Assembly: GCA_910575275.1 (NCBI GenBank) | Contig: CAJTEE010000001.1 | Span: forward strand, 434,001 to 498,000 | Direction: 5' to 3' | Origin: Lachnospiraceae bacterium | Lineage (GTDB): Bacteria; Bacillota; Clostridia; Lachnospirales; Lachnospiraceae | DNA length: 64,000 nucleotides | Part shown: positions 28,061 to 38,595 of the stretch, piece by piece | Layout: every line of letters begins with the position of its first letter | Numbering within the stretch: position 1 is the first letter of the stretch | Position numbers and translations under genes: made by a program | Notes under the pieces: generated by a model | Seen by the model: the letters and a program-made list of their open reading frames with translations, nothing else | Told to the model about the DNA's origin: nothing | Database searches by the model: none

Positions 28061-31000
28061 TTAATTATCGCTCTCAGAATAATCGTCCTCTGTATAATCG
28101 TCGTCGAGAAGCTCCTCATCATCCTCCGCCTCATCGTCGATGTAATCATCCTGCTCAATGTCCACCAGTTCGCCATCCTTGAACTCCTGCTCCTGATAGC
28201 CGAAATCACCATAGGATTCTCCCTTGTCATTATAGGGACGGTCGCCCTCAATGATCGACCGGAGATCCGTATCGCCGTAGTCGATGCTCTCAGTCATCTC
28301 GACCTCCTCGCCGTCCTCACGCAGCACGCGCACGTCGAGGCCCAAAGACTGCAGCTCCTTTAAAAGCACCTTGAAGGACTCCGGAATTCCTGCCTCCGGG
28401 ATATTTTCTCCCTTGATGATGGATTCATACGTCTTCACACGGCCCACTACGTCGTCGGATTTCACCGTCAGGATCTCCTGCAGCGTATAAGCCGCACCAT
28501 AAGCCTCGAGCGCCCAGACCTCCATCTCACCGAAACGCTGACCGCCGAACTGCGCCTTGCCGCCGAGCGGCTGCTGTGTTACCAGGGAATAGGGGCCCGT
28601 GGAACGCGCGTGGATCTTATCGTCAACCAGGTGATGGAGCTTTAAATAGTGCATGTGGCCGATGGTGGTCGGGCTGTCGAAATATTCGCCGGTACGTCCG
28701 TCGCGCAAAAGCACTTTTCCGTCGCGTTGGATCGGTACGCCCTTCCAGACCGCACGGTTATCCAGATGCTCGCCCAAGTATTCCATGACTTCGGGCTTCA
28801 AAAGTTCGGCATACTTTTCCTGAAATGCCTCCCACTCCATATTGACATAATCGTTTGCCAACTCCAGTGTATCCTGGATGTCGTTCTCATCCGCGCCGTC
28901 AAAGACCGGTGTGGACACGTTAAAGCCCAGAGCCCTTGCGGCCAGGCTCAAATGGATCTCCAGCACCTGCCCGATGTTCATACGCGACGGCACGCCTAAC
29001 GGGTTTAGTACGATATCAAGCGGGCGGCCGTTCGGCAGAAACGGCATATCCTCCACCGGCAGCACACGGGAAACCACACCCTTGTTGCCATGGCGGCCGG
29101 CCATCTTATCGCCGACGGAGATCTTACGTTTCTGTGCGATATAGATGCGGACAGACTGGTTCACACCCGGAGCCAGCTCGTCGCCGTTTTCTCTTGTAAA
29201 TACCTTGGCGTCCACGATGATTCCGTATGCGCCGTGCGGCACCTTTAAGGAGGTATCACGGACCTCTCTCGCCTTCTCACCGAAGATCGCACGGAGCAGA
29301 CGCTCCTCGGCCGTAAGCTCGGTCTCGCCCTTCGGCGTGACCTTTCCGACCAGGATATCGCCGGCGCGGACCTCGGCGCCGATGCGGATGATCCCGCGCT
29401 CATCCAGATCCTTTAGGGCGTCCTCGCCGACCCCCGGCACGTCCCTCGTGATCTCCTCCGGCCCCAGCTTCGTGTCCCGGGCCTCCGCCTCATATTCCTC
29501 GATGTGCACCGAGGTATATACATCGTTCTGCACAAGCTTTTCGCTTAGCAGAACCGCGTCCTCATAGTTGTAGCCCTCCCAGGTCATGAAACCGATGAGA
29601 GGGTTCTTGCCGAGCGCGATCTCACCGTTCTTCGTGGACGGGCCGTCTGCGATGACTTCACCTGCCTCCACGTGATCGCCCTTGTATACGATCGGCTTCT
29701 GATTGTAGCAGTTGCTCTGGTTGCTTCTCTTGAATTTCGTCAGATGATACGCATCACGGTTGCCGTCGGAATCCCTGCGTATCACAATCTCGTTGGAAGC
29801 GGACCGCTCCACGACGCCGGCATTTTTCGCAACCACACAGACACCGGAGTCAACGGCCGCCTTCCCCTCGATGCCAGTGCCCACGACCGGGGCCTCCGTC
29901 GAGAGTAACGGAACCGCCTGCCTCTGCATGTTGGAGCCCATCAGCGCACGGTTTGCGTCGTCGTTCTCCAAAAACGGGATCATCGACGTCGCCACGGAGA
30001 ATACCATCTTCGGGGAAACATCCATCAGGTCTATGGACTTCTTCTGGAAGGAGGAGGTCTCCTCGCGGAATCGTCCGGAGATATTGTTGTGGACAAAATG
30101 TCCGTCTGCGTCTAACGGCTCGTTTGCCTGCGCGACGATGAAATTATCCTCCTCGTCTGCGGTCAGATAAACCACCTCGTCCGTTATGCGCGGATTCGCC
30201 GGATCCGACTTGTCAAGAATCCGGTAGGGGGCCTCGACAAATCCGTACTGATTGACTCTCGCGTAGCAGGCCAGAGAATTGATCAGGCCGATATTCGGGC
30301 CCTCAGGCGTCTCGATCGGACACATACGCCCATAATGTGTATAGTGTACGTCACGGACCTCGAAGCCGGCGCGCTCTCTCGATAAGCCGCCCGGTCCCAG
30401 CGCCGAGAGACGTCTCTTATGCGTCAGCTCGGAAAGCGGATTGTTCTGGTCCATAAACTGCGAAAGCTGTGAGCTTCCGAAGAACTCCTTGACGGCCGCC
30501 GTTACGGGTTTGATGTTGATCAGGGACTGGGGCGTGATGCCTTCCATGTCCTGCGTGGTCATACGCTCACGGACAACACGCTCCATCCGGGACAGGCCGA
30601 TGCGGTACTGGTTCTGCAAGAGCTCACCGACCGCACGGATACGACGGTTTCCTAAATGGTCAATGTCATCCTTTGTACCGATTTCATACTCAAGATGCAT
30701 ATTATAGTTAATGGAAGCGATGATGTCTTCCTTTGTAATGTGCTTCGGGATCAAATCGTGCACATGACGGTGCAGCTCGGCCTTTAACTCCTCCTCGCTC
30801 ATGTTCCCTGCTTTTTCCAGGATACCGGAAAGCACCGGGTAGAATACTAACTCCGTAATCCCCGCTTCCTTCGGGTCAAAGCTCACATAGGAGGCCAGAT
30901 CGACCATCATATTGGAGAGCACCTTCACCGTGCGCTCCTCGGTCTGGACGAGAACATACGGGATCGCCGCGTTCTGGATCGCAGTCGCCTGCTCCTTGGT

Positions 31001-31942
31001 CACGGCCTTGCCCGCACTGGCAAGGATTTCACCGGTCGTGGTATCCACCACGTCCTCTGCCAGGACCTTTCCCGTGATCCGGTTTTTGAAATGGAGCTTC
31101 TTATTAAATTTATAACGGCCGACCTTTGCGAGGTCGTATCTCCTCGGGTCGAAAAACATGCTGTTTAAAAGCCCCTCCGCGCTGTCCACGGAAAGCGGCT
31201 CGCCGGGGCGGATCTTTTTATACAGCTCCAAAAGTCCATCCTGATAATTGTCAGAGGTATCCTTGCCAAAGCTTGCCAGTATCTTCGGCTCCTCGCCGAA
31301 CAGATCAACGATCTCGGCGTTGGTTCCGAAGCCCAGTGCACGGACAAGGACCGTCACCGGGACCTTTCTTGTCCGGTCCACACGCACGTAAAACACGTCG
31401 TTGGAGTCCGTCTCGTACTCCAGCCACGCGCCGCGGTTCGGGATCACGGTACAGGAGTAAAGCTCCTTGCCGATCTTGTCATGTTCAATTCCATAATAGA
31501 TTCCAGGGGAACGTACCAGCTGGCTTACAATTACACGCTCCGCGCCATTAATCACAAACGACCCTGTATCCGTCATCAACGGCAGGTCGCCCATGAATAT
31601 CTCGTGTTCATTAATCTCATCTTTATCTTTATTGCAGAGTCGCACCTTTACCTTCAAAGGCGCCGCGTAAGTTGCATCCCGTTCCTTGCATTCTTCAATC
31701 GTATACTTGATGTCATCCTTGCAGAGCGTAAAGTCCACAAACTCCAAGCTTAGATGTCCAGCAAAATCAGCGATTGGGGAAATGTCGTCGAAGACCTCAC
31801 GCAGGCCTTCGTCGAGGAACCACTGATAGGAATTCTTCTGAATTTCGATCAGGTTGGGCATCTCAAGGACTTCCTTCTGCCTCGAGAAGCTCATTCTTAC
31901 GCTTTTACCGGCCGGCACCGGACGTATTCTGCTTTTCTCCAT
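28061..31942 (-). CDS. rpoB: DNA-directed RNA polymerase subunit beta
   Basis: RpoB forms the other half of the polymerase active-site cleft and binds rifamycins. The 1293-residue protein carries the rifampicin region [18 protein letters not shown] with the usual Asp, His ([10 protein letters not shown]) and Ser residues, so it is of the sensitive type. [19 protein letters not shown] is the typical C-terminal block. The tail (last about 40 residues) is strongly acidic, like that of RpoC. AGGGGTGA lies 7 nt upstream of the ATG. rplJ/rplL are not upstream; a zinc-ribbon protein gene is there instead, and rpoBC have their own promoter. Confidence 0.99.
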   Translation of the reverse strand: MEKSRIRPVPAGKSVRMSFSRQKEVLEMPNLIEIQKNSYQWFLDEGLREVFDDISPIADFAGHLSLEFVDFTLCKDDIKYTIEECKERDATYAAPLKVKVRLCNKDKDEINEHEIFMGDLPLMTDTGSFVINGAERVIVSQLVRSPGIYYGIEHDKIGKELYSCTVIPNRGAWLEYETDSNDVFYVRVDRTRKVPVTVLVRALGFGTNAEIVDLFGEEPKILASFGKDTSDNYQDGLLELYKKIRPGEPLSVDSAEGLLNSMFFDPRRYDLAKVGRYKFNKKLHFKNRITGKVLAEDVVDTTTGEILASAGKAVTKEQATAIQNAAIPYVLVQTEERTVKVLSNMMVDLASYVSFDPKEAGITELVFYPVLSGILEKAGNMSEEELKAELHRHVHDLIPKHITKEDIIASINYNMHLEYEIGTKDDIDHLGNRRIRAVGELLQNQYRIGLSRMERVVRERMTTQDMEGITPQSLINIKPVTAAVKEFFGSSQLSQFMDQNNPLSELTHKRRLSALGPGGLSRERAGFEVRDVHYTHYGRMCPIETPEGPNIGLINSLACYARVNQYGFVEAPYRILDKSDPANPRITDEVVYLTADEEDNFIVAQANEPLDADGHFVHNNISGRFREETSSFQKKSIDLMDVSPKMVFSVATSMIPFLENDDANRALMGSNMQRQAVPLLSTEAPVVGTGIEGKAAVDSGVCVVAKNAGVVERSASNEIVIRRDSDGNRDAYHLTKFKRSNQSNCYNQKPIVYKGDHVEAGEVIADGPSTKNGEIALGKNPLIGFMTWEGYNYEDAVLLSEKLVQNDVYTSVHIEEYEAEARDTKLGPEEITRDVPGVGEDALKDLDERGIIRIGAEVRAGDILVGKVTPKGETELTAEERLLRAIFGEKAREVRDTSLKVPHGAYGIIVDAKVFTRENGDELAPGVNQSVRIYIAQKRKISVGDKMAGRHGNKGVVSRVLPVEDMPFLPNGRPLDIVLNPLGVPSRMNIGQVLEIHLSLAARALGFNVSTPVFDGADENDIQDTLELANDYVNMEWEAFQEKYAELLKPEVMEYLGEHLDNRAVWKGVPIQRDGKVLLRDGRTGEYFDSPTTIGHMHYLKLHHLVDDKIHARSTGPYSLVTQQPLGGKAQFGGQRFGEMEVWALEAYGAAYTLQEILTVKSDDVVGRVKTYESIIKGENIPEAGIPESFKVLLKELQSLGLDVRVLREDGEEVEMTESIDYGDTDLRSIIEGDRPYNDKGESYGDFGYQEQEFKDGELVDIEQDDYIDDEAEDDEELLDDDYTEDDYSESDN

Positions 31943-32036
31943 TGACGTTTCACCCCTGTTTTCTTAGTCGATTCACTCTCTATTTTTGGGCATACTGGTA
32001 CTATAAGGCACACGACACCACGATAGTGTACATTTC

Positions 32037-32065
32037 ATACTAGCATGGGATTTTCAAGATGTCAA
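32037..32065 (-). promoter_or_regulatory. Promoter of rpoBC
   Basis: Minus strand: consensus -35 TTGACA (32060-32065), 17-bp spacer, -10 TAGTAT (32037-32042), about 95 bp before the rpoB ATG. The 283 bp between rpoB and the next gene hold this promoter and the terminator at 32177; I see no ribosomal protein gene there. Confidence 0.82.
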
Positions 32066-32176
32066 GGCATTTTTCCTGGAAATTTCGTTCCAAAAATCTT
32101 GTTTCCCGGCAGATTCGGGCTAAACAGTCCGGGAAAGCTTTCGGGTACGAGGCAGGCAACGTTCTTTTTGAGGTGA

Positions 32177-32203
32177 AAAGGAGCCTGTCATCACAGGCCC
32201 CTT
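32177..32203 (-). terminator. Rho-independent terminator of the zinc-ribbon protein gene
   Basis: On the minus strand AAAGGgGCCTGT pairs with ACAGGCtCCTTT around a GATG loop, followed by TCACC. It separates this gene from rpoBC. Confidence 0.75.
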
Positions 32204-32225
32204 TCTCCTATCTATGTTTCAATCC

Positions 32226-33275
32226 TTACACGCCAAAAATATTCATCCGAAGATATTCGCCCTTTTCTCCGACAAAAGCCAGCGTAAACTGGGCTGTGTC
32301 TCCCACTGCCACGGTGTCATCGTAGCTTCTGCCTTTTACGAGAAGTTCATGGAGCATCTCACTGCCTTTTATCTCTCCGTCGTAGAGCCCCAGCTCAGCA
32401 AATACATCTGCCAGAAGATCCGCCGCCGTGGAATATACCTCCTCATCGTCAAAGAGCACGACAAGAGAAATCCCGTGGAGTTCACTCGTGGCCGTGTCAA
32501 AATACAGGCCGGCATAGCCGACGATCTCTCCTTCCTGCATCAGGGCATATTCGTATTCCTCACTGTAGAGAGTCCTGTCCCCCTCCTCCCGGTTATAGGC
32601 ATATACGGTGTAGGCCGCCGCATCCGGCCCGCCTTCTTCTGTTAAGAAGCCAAAAAAGCCGTTGAATTTTTCCTCAAACAGCTCCCTCACCTGCTCGGCC
32701 GTACACGGAAAATGCCGATATGAATTGCAGGCAATACCGGCCTTCCGAACCTCCTCACTCGTCAGATCCCGTCCCGACTGCCCCGTAACGGTCACCTCTG
32801 CGGTTTTTTCTGCCCGTTCCGATGCCTCTGCCACCGTCACATTCTGCCCGGCGTCCTGCTTCATCTTGACTTTAACCACGACTCGTATGACGGCTCCAAA
32901 CAGTACAATCAGGAAATACGTAAGCGCAATGATCTGCAGTCTTTTGATCTGCCTGCGCTGTTTGGGGGATACCTCTTTTGGCTCGCGCCCCTGGGCCTTG
33001 GAGGCAGGGAAGCGGAACTTTGTGGCCGATGCCCGGCCTGCGGCAGACTGTCCGCGGGGCACGGACCGTCCGGGGAGGCTTGGTGTACGATGCTGCACCT
33101 TACCAGTCCGCAGATCCCCATGGTAGCTGCAATGCTCCTCCGACTCTGCATGCCGCTCATTCAGATAATAATCAATCTCCCGTACCTCCGGATGCCACAC
33201 GATGCGTCTGCATTCCCCGCAGTAAATCCCATTTTTCATGACCTGATCGCAGTACGGGCATACCTTCCTTCTCAT
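32226..33275 (-). CDS. Zinc-ribbon membrane protein of unknown function
   Basis: The 349-residue protein starts with a zinc ribbon (CPYCDQVMKNGIYCGEC, residues 6-22). A basic, disordered cytoplasmic stretch follows, then one membrane helix (about 115-137, IIALTYFLIVLFGAVIRVVV) and an extracytoplasmic domain of about 210 residues rich in acidic and aromatic residues. I do not recognise the outer domain. The layout (cytosolic zinc ribbon, one helix, outer sensor-like part) is common in uncharacterised Clostridia proteins. It has its own promoter and terminator. The position upstream of rpoBC is probably coincidental. Confidence 0.8.
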   Translation of the reverse strand: MRRKVCPYCDQVMKNGIYCGECRRIVWHPEVREIDYYLNERHAESEEHCSYHGDLRTGKVQHRTPSLPGRSVPRGQSAAGRASATKFRFPASKAQGREPKEVSPKQRRQIKRLQIIALTYFLIVLFGAVIRVVVKVKMKQDAGQNVTVAEASERAEKTAEVTVTGQSGRDLTSEEVRKAGIACNSYRHFPCTAEQVRELFEEKFNGFFGFLTEEGGPDAAAYTVYAYNREEGDRTLYSEEYEYALMQEGEIVGYAGLYFDTATSELHGISLVVLFDDEEVYSTAADLLADVFAELGLYDGEIKGSEMLHELLVKGRSYDDTVAVGDTAQFTLAFVGEKGEYLRMNIFGV

Positions 33276-33317
33276 AGCCTGTTCCTCTTTTCGTCTTCGG
33301 TTCGTTTAATTAAGGAA

Positions 33318-33346
33318 AGTATACCATTTTCTTTCTGCCACGTAAA
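33318..33346 (-). promoter_or_regulatory. Promoter of the zinc-ribbon protein gene
   Basis: Minus strand: -35 TTTACG (33341-33346), 17-bp spacer, -10 TATACT (33318-33323), about 43 bp before the ATG. Confidence 0.6.
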
Positions 33347-33364
33347 GTCCCTTATCCGTTCCTC

Positions 33365-33699
33365 TTATCTCTTTGCATCCAGGTCGAAGGCCAGGGCTTC
33401 GTCGAGAATCAGGACCGTTCGAAGCTGCCCGCAGTCAGCCACGATCATCCGGTCGTTGATGCCCGCGCTGCAGGGAATGCCCTGAATATTAGAATAATGG
33501 CCGCATACGGAAGCCACCGCCTGAGCCTCGCTTAGCTGCAAAGAATCCGCTTCCGTCAGCCCTGACTTGCGAAACCGGGACTCATATGCATCTGCTCGGA
33601 AATCTCTCCCTGTGACATTCCGTCCAGATAATACATTTTTGCAATTTCGATCATGAGCTGCGATTTTGCGATTTGCGCCTCTGTCATGGAATCCCTCAT
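33365..33699 (-). pseudogene. SorC/DeoR-family sugar-binding transcriptional regulator, collapsed
   Basis: From ATG 33699 the frame gives a helix-turn-helix start (SQLMIEIAKMYYLDGMSQGE, then ISEQMHMS) and stops at 33556. The neighbouring frame continues with a sugar-binding-domain piece (QAVASVCGHYSNIQGIPCSA, then GINDRMI) and ends at 33365. Intact SorC regulators have about 310 residues; here the whole middle is missing. The ATG overlaps the stop of the fragment upstream (ATGA). This is the N-terminus joined to a scrap of the effector domain. Confidence 0.65.
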
Positions 33700-33821
33700 T
33701 TTTTCAGTCTGGCGTAGGCATCTGCGAAGTCCTTTACACAGTGTTCTCTGGTGCGGGGCCGGTATAAAGCGACGGTCAGATAAAGCGGTTCACAGATGAC
33801 CAGCCCCTCATACCCGGCCTC
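33696..33821 (-). pseudogene. Unrecognised C-terminal fragment
   Basis: An open minus frame reads EAGYEGLVICEPLYLTVALY, then RPRTREHCVKDFADAYARLK, and stops at 33696. There is no start codon with a ribosome site. The sequence could be the C-terminus of a LysR-type regulator, but the resemblance is weak. It lies between the YfcC and SorC remnants. Confidence 0.35.
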
Positions 33822-33849
33822 CTGCCGCATCCGCAAACGCAATCACGCC

Positions 33850-34293
33850 GGCTAAAAGGCATGATGATGGACAGGTAAATGATACAAAATTCCGGCGTCC
33901 CGATAAACGCGTCAATCAACGCAAACACAAACATCAGGATCGGAATGATTAACGCCGCATTATGTCCGAATCTTTTGCCAGGAACTCGATTCCCACGTTC
34001 AAAATCCCGGGGTTCTTCAGGATCTCGATCGCTCCGCCCACGATGATCGTCATCGCGATGATGGAACTCTCCGCCGTAAAGCCCCGGTGTATAGATGTAA
34101 TAAACTACATAAAGGTAACCGGCATTTTGGGAACGGCGTGATAGCTGTTCGGATCAATGACGGACTTTCCCGCTTCGTTCACCACGCGGTCACAGACACC
34201 TGTGGGAATGGCATATGTCGCGGCGCTCACCAGCATGATGATAATCAGCATGACGAACAGATGCGGCATTTTGATGGATTTCTTTTGATGCAT
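33850..34293 (-). pseudogene. N-terminal half of a YfcC-family carrier, broken
   Basis: From ATG 34293 the frame reads MHQKKSIKMPHLFVMLIIIM, then YAIPTGVCDRVVNEAGKSVI, a typical YfcC start. It stops at 34105. Shifted frames continue with GFTAESSIIAMTIIVGGAIE, ILKNPGILNVGIEFLAKD and later NAALIIPILMFVFALIDAFI. These are the first membrane segments with at least two frame changes and a deletion. The C-terminal half is absent here; a matching C-terminal piece lies at 17408-17647. Intact YfcC proteins are carriers for amino acids or organic acids. Confidence 0.75.
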
Positions 34294-34335
34294 AACTTTC
34301 CTCCTTTTTCTTTCCTGGTAAAGACCCTAAGACCC

Positions 34336-34680
34336 CTATCCCAGTTTCCCCTTTACGATCCGCAAAAATACGCGTACACCGATGGGCATACAGGCGTGAT
34401 CAAAGGTGCCGCCGTGCACATTGCGCCCGCAGCGACAGTTCGCCCATAAGGCCCATAAAGGCCGTCTTGATTCCCGCGGTAGTATAGCAGTGGAAATCCT
34501 CTCCTCCCGGCGAGTGCACATCCGGCGCGCAGGGCGAATACCGGCCCTTCCTTCCTCGTATCCCAGACGCACAGGATGCTCGTCGTTCCCACATGCTCCT
34601 CCACCTCGTAGCCGTACGCACGCAGGTTTTTCGCAATGTAGGCCGATGTTTCATACTCCGGAGGACTGTGAAAAAGATTC
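34336..34680 (-). pseudogene. M20 amidohydrolase with the middle deleted
   Basis: One frame gives an M20 N-terminal piece (YETSAYIAKNLRAYGYEVEE, then GTTSILCVWDTRKEGPVFAL). The next frames give an M20 C-terminal piece (SPGGEDFHCYTTAGIKTAFM) and a tail ending at 34336. The two are joined at the point where the intact enzyme would begin its first metal motif, so all metal ligands except the last are gone. It is fused upstream to the diaminopropionate ammonia-lyase remnant. Confidence 0.7.
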
Positions 34681-35157
34681 TTTATTCAATAACGCCGCCT
34701 TCATTAAATCCCGGCTGGCGGTATTTTTCCCTTCCATACGATATTCCGATAATTTTCCCTGTACGTATGCGCTGATGCAAAGCACGCGGGAGCTCTCCTT
34801 TAATCCAAGCGGCTCCTTGAGTCCGGCAAGCGGCTTTTCTGTCAACAGGGCATGCAAAAGCCCGCTCGTCACGGCTCCGCTCTCGCCGAAAATGATCCGT
34901 TCGTAGCCCTCCCAGACGGCATCCTGTACGAGAATCCACCCCCGCTCCCGGGCCTGCCTCTGTGCGAAACGCACGGTATCGTCATAATTCAAATCCGTAT
35001 TTTCCGCCCTCCATCAGCTTTCCGAGTGCATAGCTCCCTCCAAGCCCCTTAAATGCGTTGAGCCCGAACCGGAAGCTCTCATCCTTTACAAAAAATTCCG
35101 TGATCCCCATGCAGCCCGCCAGAGCCTTTAGTTTCCTGAGCGGCGTCTCCTCATATT
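34663..35157 (-). pseudogene. Diaminopropionate ammonia-lyase remnant
   Basis: DpaL is a PLP enzyme that splits 2,3-diaminopropionate to pyruvate and ammonia. Pieces present are YEETPLRKLKALAGCMGI, the PLP-lysine region FVKDESFRFGLNAFKGLGGS, then after a frame break NYDDTVRFAQRQARERGWIL and AVWEGYE. A jump follows to GESGAVTSGLLHALLTEKPL and a short tail. The N-terminus before YEETP and a large central part are missing. The order matches the intact family, so this is one gene reduced by deletion. Confidence 0.75.
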
Positions 35158-35159
35158 AG

Positions 35160-35655
35160 GAGCAGCTTTTTCAGGCCCTGAAGGAATGGATCGTAGACGG
35201 GACCCTAAAGCCCGGAGAGCCTTTAAACGATATGGAGATCGCCCATTATTTTTCCGTGAGCCGGACGCCAGTCCGTGAGGCCGCACTCCTCCTGGCACAG
35301 CAGGGCCTCGTGGAGATCATCCCTTCGCGCGGAACCAAGGCTTCCAGGGCGAAAGCCGATAAGGCTTTTTCGATTTATGAGGCGCTTTCTGAAATCGCCG
35401 GCAGCGCCGCCTGGCTGGCCTGTCAAAAGCAGAAGCCAGGAGATTTAAAAGAGCTTCGCCGGACAGCTTACCTCTCATGTCTATCGCTATGAGGCCCTTT
35501 ACTTTTCCGGAACAAGCGACCGCTCCCAGTCCGTTTGCGATCACACCACTATACTCGAGGCGTTTGAACAGCGCGACGAGGAAAAGGCCGTCCGCTGCTC
35601 CAAGGAAAACTAGATCAGCTTTTACGAGACGCGGCTGAAGAAGTTCCTTGTCTGA
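35160..35655 (+). pseudogene. GntR-family (FadR-like) transcriptional regulator, broken
   Basis: Pieces are QLFQALKEWIVDGTLKPGEP, then the helix-turn-helix MEIAHYFSVSRTPVREAALL, QQGLVEIIPSRGTKAS and, in the next frame, an effector-domain tail (LEAFEQRDEEKAVRCSKEN). The start is missing: TAG sits in front of the first recognisable codon. A frame change occurs near 35460, and an in-frame TAG lies at 35611-35613 before a final YETRLKKF. It is transcribed away from the DpaL remnant and may once have controlled it. Confidence 0.75.
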
Positions 35656-35713
35656 GGGTTCCGGCTTATTCTGCATAATATTCATTATTAACTTATAAAA
35701 ATTCATTTTTCTC

Positions 35714-35742
35714 TTGACATTTCTCCCCGGCGGTTGTATAGT
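35714..35742 (+). promoter_or_regulatory. Promoter of argG
   Basis: -35 TTGACA (35714-35719), 17-bp spacer, -10 TATAGT (35737-35742), nearly consensus. The leader is about 110 nt long; I see no clear ARG box or T-box in it. Confidence 0.85.
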
Positions 35743-35858
35743 AATGTCGCAGCGGATATCCGGTTCCTTTCCGCAAACACTTCACGCGGATGCATCGAAG
35801 GGCCATCTATACCGGCTGCGATTCAGGGATAATCCCGCGACGGAGGAGAAAATTGATT

Positions 35859-37073
35859 ATGAAAGAAAAAGTCGTCTTAGCATATTCCGGCGGCCTCGAC
35901 ACCACCGTACTGATTCCATGGCTGAAGGAAAATTATGATTATGAGGTGATCTGCGTCTGCATCGACGTCGGGCAGGGAAATGAGCTCGACGGGCTCGAGG
36001 AACGGGCCAAATACTGCGGCGCCTCCAAGCTCTATATCGAGCATGTAGTCGATACCTTCTGCGACGAATACATCGCGCCCTGCGTAAAGGCAAACGCGAC
36101 GTATGAGAACAAATACCTGCTCGGCACCGCGATGGCCAGGCCGTTAATCGCCAAGATCCTCGTGGACATTGCCAAAAAGGAGGGCGCCGTTGCCATCTGC
36201 CACGGTGCGACCGGCAAGGGGAACGACCAGGTCCGCTTTGAGCTCGGCATCAAAGCGCTGGCCCCCGAGATGAAGATCATCGCTCCCTGGCGTACCTGGG
36301 AGATCCAGTCCCGCGAGGAGGAGCTGGAATACTGCGCAAAGCACCACATCGACCTCCCCTTCAAGGCGGACAACAGCTACAGCCGTGACCGCAACATCTG
36401 GCATATCAGCCATGAGGGCCTAGAGCTCGAGGATCCGGCGCAGGCGCCCAATTACGCACATATGCTGGTGCTCGGCGTCACGCCCGAGGAGGCGCCCGAC
36501 GAGGAACTCACACTTTCGATCTCCTTTGAGAAGGGCCTGCCTGTCGCTTTAAACGGAGAAAGGATGAAATTCTCCGAGCTTCTCACCAAGCTCAACGAGC
36601 TGGGAGGCAAATACGGAGTCGGAATCACGGATATTGTAGAAAACCGTATGGTCGGCATGAAATCCCGCGGTATCTATGAGACACCCGGCGGCACGATCCT
36701 GATCGAAGCACACAAGCAGCTCGAGGAGCTGATCCTTGACAAGGAAACACTCAAATACAAGAAAAACATCGACAATGAATATGCCGATGTGGTCTATTCC
36801 GCCAAATGGTTCAGCCCGCTGCGCGAGGCGCTGCAGGCGTTCGTGGAAAGCACGCAGCAGTATGTGACCGGCGAATGTAAACTAAAGCTTTATAAGGGCA
36901 ACATCATCAAGCAGGGAACCACCTCTCCCTACTCCTTATACAATGAAAGCATCGCCTCCTTCACGACCGGCGACCTCTACGACCATCATGACGCAAGCGG
37001 ATTCATCAATCTCTACGGTCTTTCCACAAAGGTACGCGCGATGCGGATGAACGGAATCAAAAACAAGCAGTAA
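35859..37073 (+). CDS. argG: Argininosuccinate synthase
   Basis: ArgG joins citrulline and aspartate with ATP to give argininosuccinate, the penultimate step of arginine synthesis. The protein (404 residues from ATG 35859) starts [20 protein letters not shown] with the P-loop-like pyrophosphatase motif SGGLDT. It also has [15 protein letters not shown] and the aspartate/citrulline-binding region around [20 protein letters not shown] lies about 10 nt upstream, which rejects the in-frame ATG at 35790. Its partner argH is 20 kb away on the other strand. A strong promoter and a terminator make it a single-gene unit. Confidence 0.97.
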   Translation: MKEKVVLAYSGGLDTTVLIPWLKENYDYEVICVCIDVGQGNELDGLEERAKYCGASKLYIEHVVDTFCDEYIAPCVKANATYENKYLLGTAMARPLIAKILVDIAKKEGAVAICHGATGKGNDQVRFELGIKALAPEMKIIAPWRTWEIQSREEELEYCAKHHIDLPFKADNSYSRDRNIWHISHEGLELEDPAQAPNYAHMLVLGVTPEEAPDEELTLSISFEKGLPVALNGERMKFSELLTKLNELGGKYGVGITDIVENRMVGMKSRGIYETPGGTILIEAHKQLEELILDKETLKYKKNIDNEYADVVYSAKWFSPLREALQAFVESTQQYVTGECKLKLYKGNIIKQGTTSPYSLYNESIASFTTGDLYDHHDASGFINLYGLSTKVRAMRMNGIKNKQ

Positions 37074-37081
37074 GGCAAACA

Positions 37082-37112
37082 CCTTCCGGCATTGAACCGG
37101 AAGGCGTTTTTT
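37082..37112 (+). terminator. Rho-independent terminator of argG
   Basis: CCTTCCGG and CCGGAAGG form a perfect stem with a 7-nt loop, followed by CGTTTTTTAT. Confidence 0.9.
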
Positions 37113-37174
37113 ATGTTCTGTGTAAAAGGAAGCTTTCTTACACATAAAACAGATGTATTTTTTTACAATCGCTC

Positions 37175-37203
37175 TTGACTTGTCGTGCATTGTTATGTAT
37201 AAC
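37175..37203 (+). promoter_or_regulatory. Promoter of the NhaC-like antiporter gene
   Basis: -35 TTGACT (37175-37180), 17-bp spacer, -10 TATAAC (37198-37203), about 65 bp before the chosen ATG. An inverted repeat (GCCCGGTTTACCGGGC) follows at about 37211-37226. Confidence 0.75.
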
Positions 37204-37272
37204 ATGAATTGCCCGGTTTACCGGGCTGCTAATAACAGGGGCAGCACTGCCCATCGCCGGAGGTCTGCGCTT

Positions 37273-38595
37273 ATGATACAAAAGGAAACTCTCGTTCTCG
37301 CTCTTTTTTCCGCCGTGCTGATCGGCTGTGTCGCGGCGGAACTCCCGATTCTTCTCGCATTGGCGGTCGGATACGGAATCTTTTTTGCCTATGCGGCAGG
37401 CAGGGGCTTTGCCTTTCGCTCTATACTTAAAATGTCCGCGCATGGGGCCCTGAAGGCAAAAAATATTCTCATTTCGTTTCTGCTGATTGGCATGCTGACC
37501 GCGCTGTGGCGGGCCGCCGGGACGATTCCGGTCGTCGTCTGCTTTGCCGCAGATTTTCTGCGGCCCTCGGTTATGCTTTTGATGGCATTTCTCTTAAACT
37601 GCCTGGTGTCCTTTCTCACCGGAACCGCGTTCGGAACCGCCGCGACCATGGGCGTGATCTGCATGACGATGGCACAGGCCATGGGCTGCAGCCCGGTTCT
37701 TACCGGCGGTGCGATCCTCTCGGGCGTATATTTCGGCGACCGCATGTCTCCGGTCTCCACAAGCGCCCTGCTGGTCGCGGAGCTGACCGGGACAAACATT
37801 TTCGACAATATCCGTCTGATGTTTGCAAGCGCTCTGATCCCCTTTGCGGCGTCCTGCGTATTCTATACGGCGGCCGGGTTTTTAAGCCCCACCACTCCGG
37901 CTGCCGGCATGGACATCCGTGCGCTCTTTTTGGGTGCATTCCGCCTGGGCCTTTTGCCCGTTCTGCCGGCAGCGGTGATCCTCCTTCTCTCGCTTTTCAG
38001 AGTTCCTGTAAAGCGGGCAATGTCGGCCAGCATCCTAACAGCGGTGCTCGTCTGTCTGTTTTGGCAAAATATCACTCCGCCCGCGCTCATACGGCTTCTG
38101 TTCTTCGGCTTTTTAAGCCCTGACCCGGCGCTTGCACCGATGATCAACGGCGGCGGTATTCAGTCCATGCTGAATGTCGGCGCGATTATCTGCATCTCAT
38201 CCTCCTTTTCCGGGATCTTTGAGGGGACCGGGCTGCTAACACATTTAAAGGAGACCGCCGCCTCTCTCGGCAGACGTACCTCCCCATTTGCCGCTGCCCT
38301 TCTCGCATCTGTGGCTGCCTCCGCTGTGGCCTGCAACCAGACGTTGGCGATCCTCCTGACGCATCAGGTCTGCGCAAATGCAGAGCCGGACCGGCAGCGC
38401 TTTGCACTTTTCCTGGAGAATACGGCTGTTGTGACCGCCCCTTTAATTCCCTGGTCGATCGCCTGCGCCGTGCCGCTTGACTCCGCAGGAGCTCCGTCCG
38501 CCGCTGTCCTGGCCGCCTGTTATCTGTATCTGCTTCCTCTCTGGCGGCTTCTCGTCCAGGGACAGCGCACGCACGATGTGCCCGCCGCCGGTTAA
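37273..38595 (+). CDS. NhaC-family Na+/H+ antiporter-like membrane protein
   Basis: The product (440 residues from ATG 37273, CGGAGG 9 nt upstream) has about eleven hydrophobic segments and the NhaC signature ILSGVYFGDRMSPVSTSALL. A second conserved part lies near INGGGIQSMLNVGAIICIS. NhaC proteins exchange sodium for protons, and some relatives exchange malate/lactate or amino acids. The upstream in-frame ATG codons overlap the promoter and are rejected. The gene is alone between argG and a LysR gene. The substrate is uncertain. Confidence 0.85.
   Translation: MIQKETLVLALFSAVLIGCVAAELPILLALAVGYGIFFAYAAGRGFAFRSILKMSAHGALKAKNILISFLLIGMLTALWRAAGTIPVVVCFAADFLRPSVMLLMAFLLNCLVSFLTGTAFGTAATMGVICMTMAQAMGCSPVLTGGAILSGVYFGDRMSPVSTSALLVAELTGTNIFDNIRLMFASALIPFAASCVFYTAAGFLSPTTPAAGMDIRALFLGAFRLGLLPVLPAAVILLLSLFRVPVKRAMSASILTAVLVCLFWQNITPPALIRLLFFGFLSPDPALAPMINGGGIQSMLNVGAIICISSSFSGIFEGTGLLTHLKETAASLGRRTSPFAAALLASVAASAVACNQTLAILLTHQVCANAEPDRQRFALFLENTAVVTAPLIPWSIACAVPLDSAGAPSAAVLAACYLYLLPLWRLLVQGQRTHDVPAAG

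Noticed and set aside
29940-30560. Rifampicin-resistant rpoB allele
   Set aside because: The Asp, His and Ser residues of the resistance region have the usual sensitive-type identities.
32066-32225. rplL or another ribosomal protein gene upstream of rpoB
   Set aside because: Only a terminator and spacer are present; no frame of suitable length or composition.
35743-35858. T-box or arginine riboswitch in the argG leader
   Set aside because: No T-box sequence, specifier stem or terminator-antiterminator pair is visible in the 110-nt leader.
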